Source: Alphaproteobacteria bacterium
Lineage (GTDB): Bacteria; Pseudomonadota; Alphaproteobacteria; ATCC43930; CGMCC-115725
Reading direction: 5' to 3'
DNA: 7,887 nucleotides
Assembly (NCBI GenBank): GCA_017353855.1
Contig: JAFMSA010000167.1
Coordinates: 1 to 7,887 of the forward strand
Shown in pieces: positions 6,967 through 7,887 of this stretch. How positions within the stretch are numbered: the stretch's first letter is position 1; each line of letters starts with the position of its first letter. The position numbers and the translations under genes were made by a program. The notes under the pieces are model-generated. The model was given only the letters and a program-made list of their open reading frames with translations. It had not been told where the DNA came from and made no database searches.

Positions 6967-7887
6967 CTAGAACCCGCGCAACAGATCGCCGAAATGCGCT
7001 CCAGCTAACGGCACACGGGACTTCGGCGTTACGTCGAGCCCGGACACGGCTGCATACCGCGCCTCTCGTGGCGTGTAGCCAAACTCCCTCTTGAAGGCTC
7101 TGCGGAAGCTGGAAACGTCCGCAAAACAGAAGTCTTCGGCAATCGCTGTGACGGTCTGAGTGGACGCCGGGTCGGCGAGAATGGCGCGTGCCTCAAGCAG
7201 TCGCTGGCGCTGGATGTATCGGGCGATGCCTCCTGTGTCCTCGAATAGCCGGTAGAGATTAGAGCGGGACATTCCGACCATCCGTCCGAGGATCCCCGGC
7301 TCCAAGCTCGGCGACCGCAGATGCACTTGGACGACCTGTCGCACGCGCTCGCTGCGACCGAGATCTATTAACGGTTTGGCGATCGCCGTCCGATCCGCTG
7401 ATGAGGCAACAGCGGCGACGGCGATCGCCCCGATCGTCTTTCCAAGGCCGGCGAAATCGGCTTCCGTCATGTCCGGCAACCGACGCCACAACGCGATCAT
7501 ATAGTCGCCGAGGAGACGACCGAGCGGTGTGTCCAGTGCTGATCCACACGTGGCATCGAGCAGGGGCGCACTGTCACGAAATGCATCGCGCGGCAAGAAA
7601 ATCTGCATCCGGACCCTGTAGGTAGGGCGTTCACTCAACGATTCTTGCCCCATCGACCACAGGTAAGGCACTCCGGCGGGTACTTCGACCTCAGTTTCCC
7701 CCGTTTTCGTCAGATACCCGTCGCGCACGCAATAAGAGATGGCCCAATGATCGACGGGATCGCGCCTGATGTTGTTCTTCGTGCGGATGAAGCGCACACG
7801 CGGCCCGATGGTTCGGCTCATTATCACGCTGCCGAGCTTCCACGCACGAGTTTCGCAGCAGAATCCGTCGCCCGTCGGATATTCGGG
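6967..7887 (-). CDS. AraC-family transcriptional regulator, 5' end outside window
   Basis: This is a cytoplasmic DNA-binding regulator. The frame is open to the right edge: 306 residues are visible, and although a GTG at 7827 and an ATG at 7821 exist, residues upstream of them (ETRAWKLGSVIMSR) read like the normal start of the AraC-binding-like sensor domain (a WxLG..xxxR pattern, then DHW). The true start is therefore most likely outside the window and only a few tens of residues are missing. The N-terminal sensor domain covers about 1-190. The C-terminal domain has two helix-turn-helix units: about 197-217 (MVGMSRSNLYRLFED) and 245-277, with the family signature SSFRRAFKREFGYTPREAR. Such regulators usually act on neighbouring genes, but the neighbour expected to be controlled, probably upstream on the other side, is not visible. 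The effector cannot be inferred. Confidence 0.92.
   Translation of the reverse strand, partial: PEYPTGDGFCCETRAWKLGSVIMSRTIGPRVRFIRTKNNIRRDPVDHWAISYCVRDGYLTKTGETEVEVPAGVPYLWSMGQESLSERPTYRVRMQIFLPRDAFRDSAPLLDATCGSALDTPLGRLLGDYMIALWRRLPDMTEADFAGLGKTIGAIAVAAVASSADRTAIAKPLIDLGRSERVRQVVQVHLRSPSLEPGILGRMVGMSRSNLYRLFEDTGGIARYIQRQRLLEARAILADPASTQTVTAIAEDFCFADVSSFRRAFKREFGYTPREARYAAVSGLDVTPKSRVPLAGAHFGDLLRGF

Noticed and set aside
1..7887. CRISPR array, rRNA or tandem repeats
   Set aside because: No regularly spaced direct repeats, rRNA-like segments or tandem arrays were noticed on reading through the window.

Overview
The window is GC-rich bacterial DNA. The family assignments and strong third-position G+C suggest a proteobacterium, most likely an alphaproteobacterium of rhizobial type, with a betaproteobacterium as the alternative. 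This is an inference from protein style, not a database result. Four protein-coding genes are clear: two are cut by the window edges and two form a tight operon. Between them lie two poorly coding stretches, one of which holds a decayed insertion sequence.

Layout from left to right: (1) 1-981, plus strand: the C-terminal third or so of SbcC, the ATPase subunit of the SbcCD nuclease. (2) about 985-1802, minus strand: a badly decayed IS5-family insertion sequence. Its transposase can still be followed from an ATG at 1722 almost to the sbcC stop codon, but only by moving between all three frames. One terminal repeat-like end survives near 1771-1800; the other is gone. (3) 1803-2069: no gene seen. 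(4) 2070-5875, minus strand: a two-gene operon, first a SNF2-family helicase/ATPase (899 aa from the preferred ATG), then 5 bases later a SWIM zinc-finger protein (366 aa) with a long, highly basic tail. (5) about 5876-6966: no firmly recognisable gene. It holds a possible 70-codon ORF that overlaps the helicase start, and scraps that may be old coding or mobile DNA. (6) 6967-7887, minus strand: an AraC-family transcription regulator whose reading frame runs off the right edge.

Functionally, the most interesting unit is the SNF2 ATPase plus SWIM protein pair. The association of SWIM domains with bacterial SWI2/SNF2 ATPases is established knowledge, but the cellular job of such pairs is, as far as I know, poorly defined. 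The sequence supports a model in which the SWIM protein is a DNA- or protein-binding partner of a double-stranded-DNA translocase. Its neighbour sbcC also acts on DNA structure, but it faces the other way and is separated by the IS relic, so common regulation is not supported. I do not see a clearly new multi-gene system here beyond this under-characterised pair.
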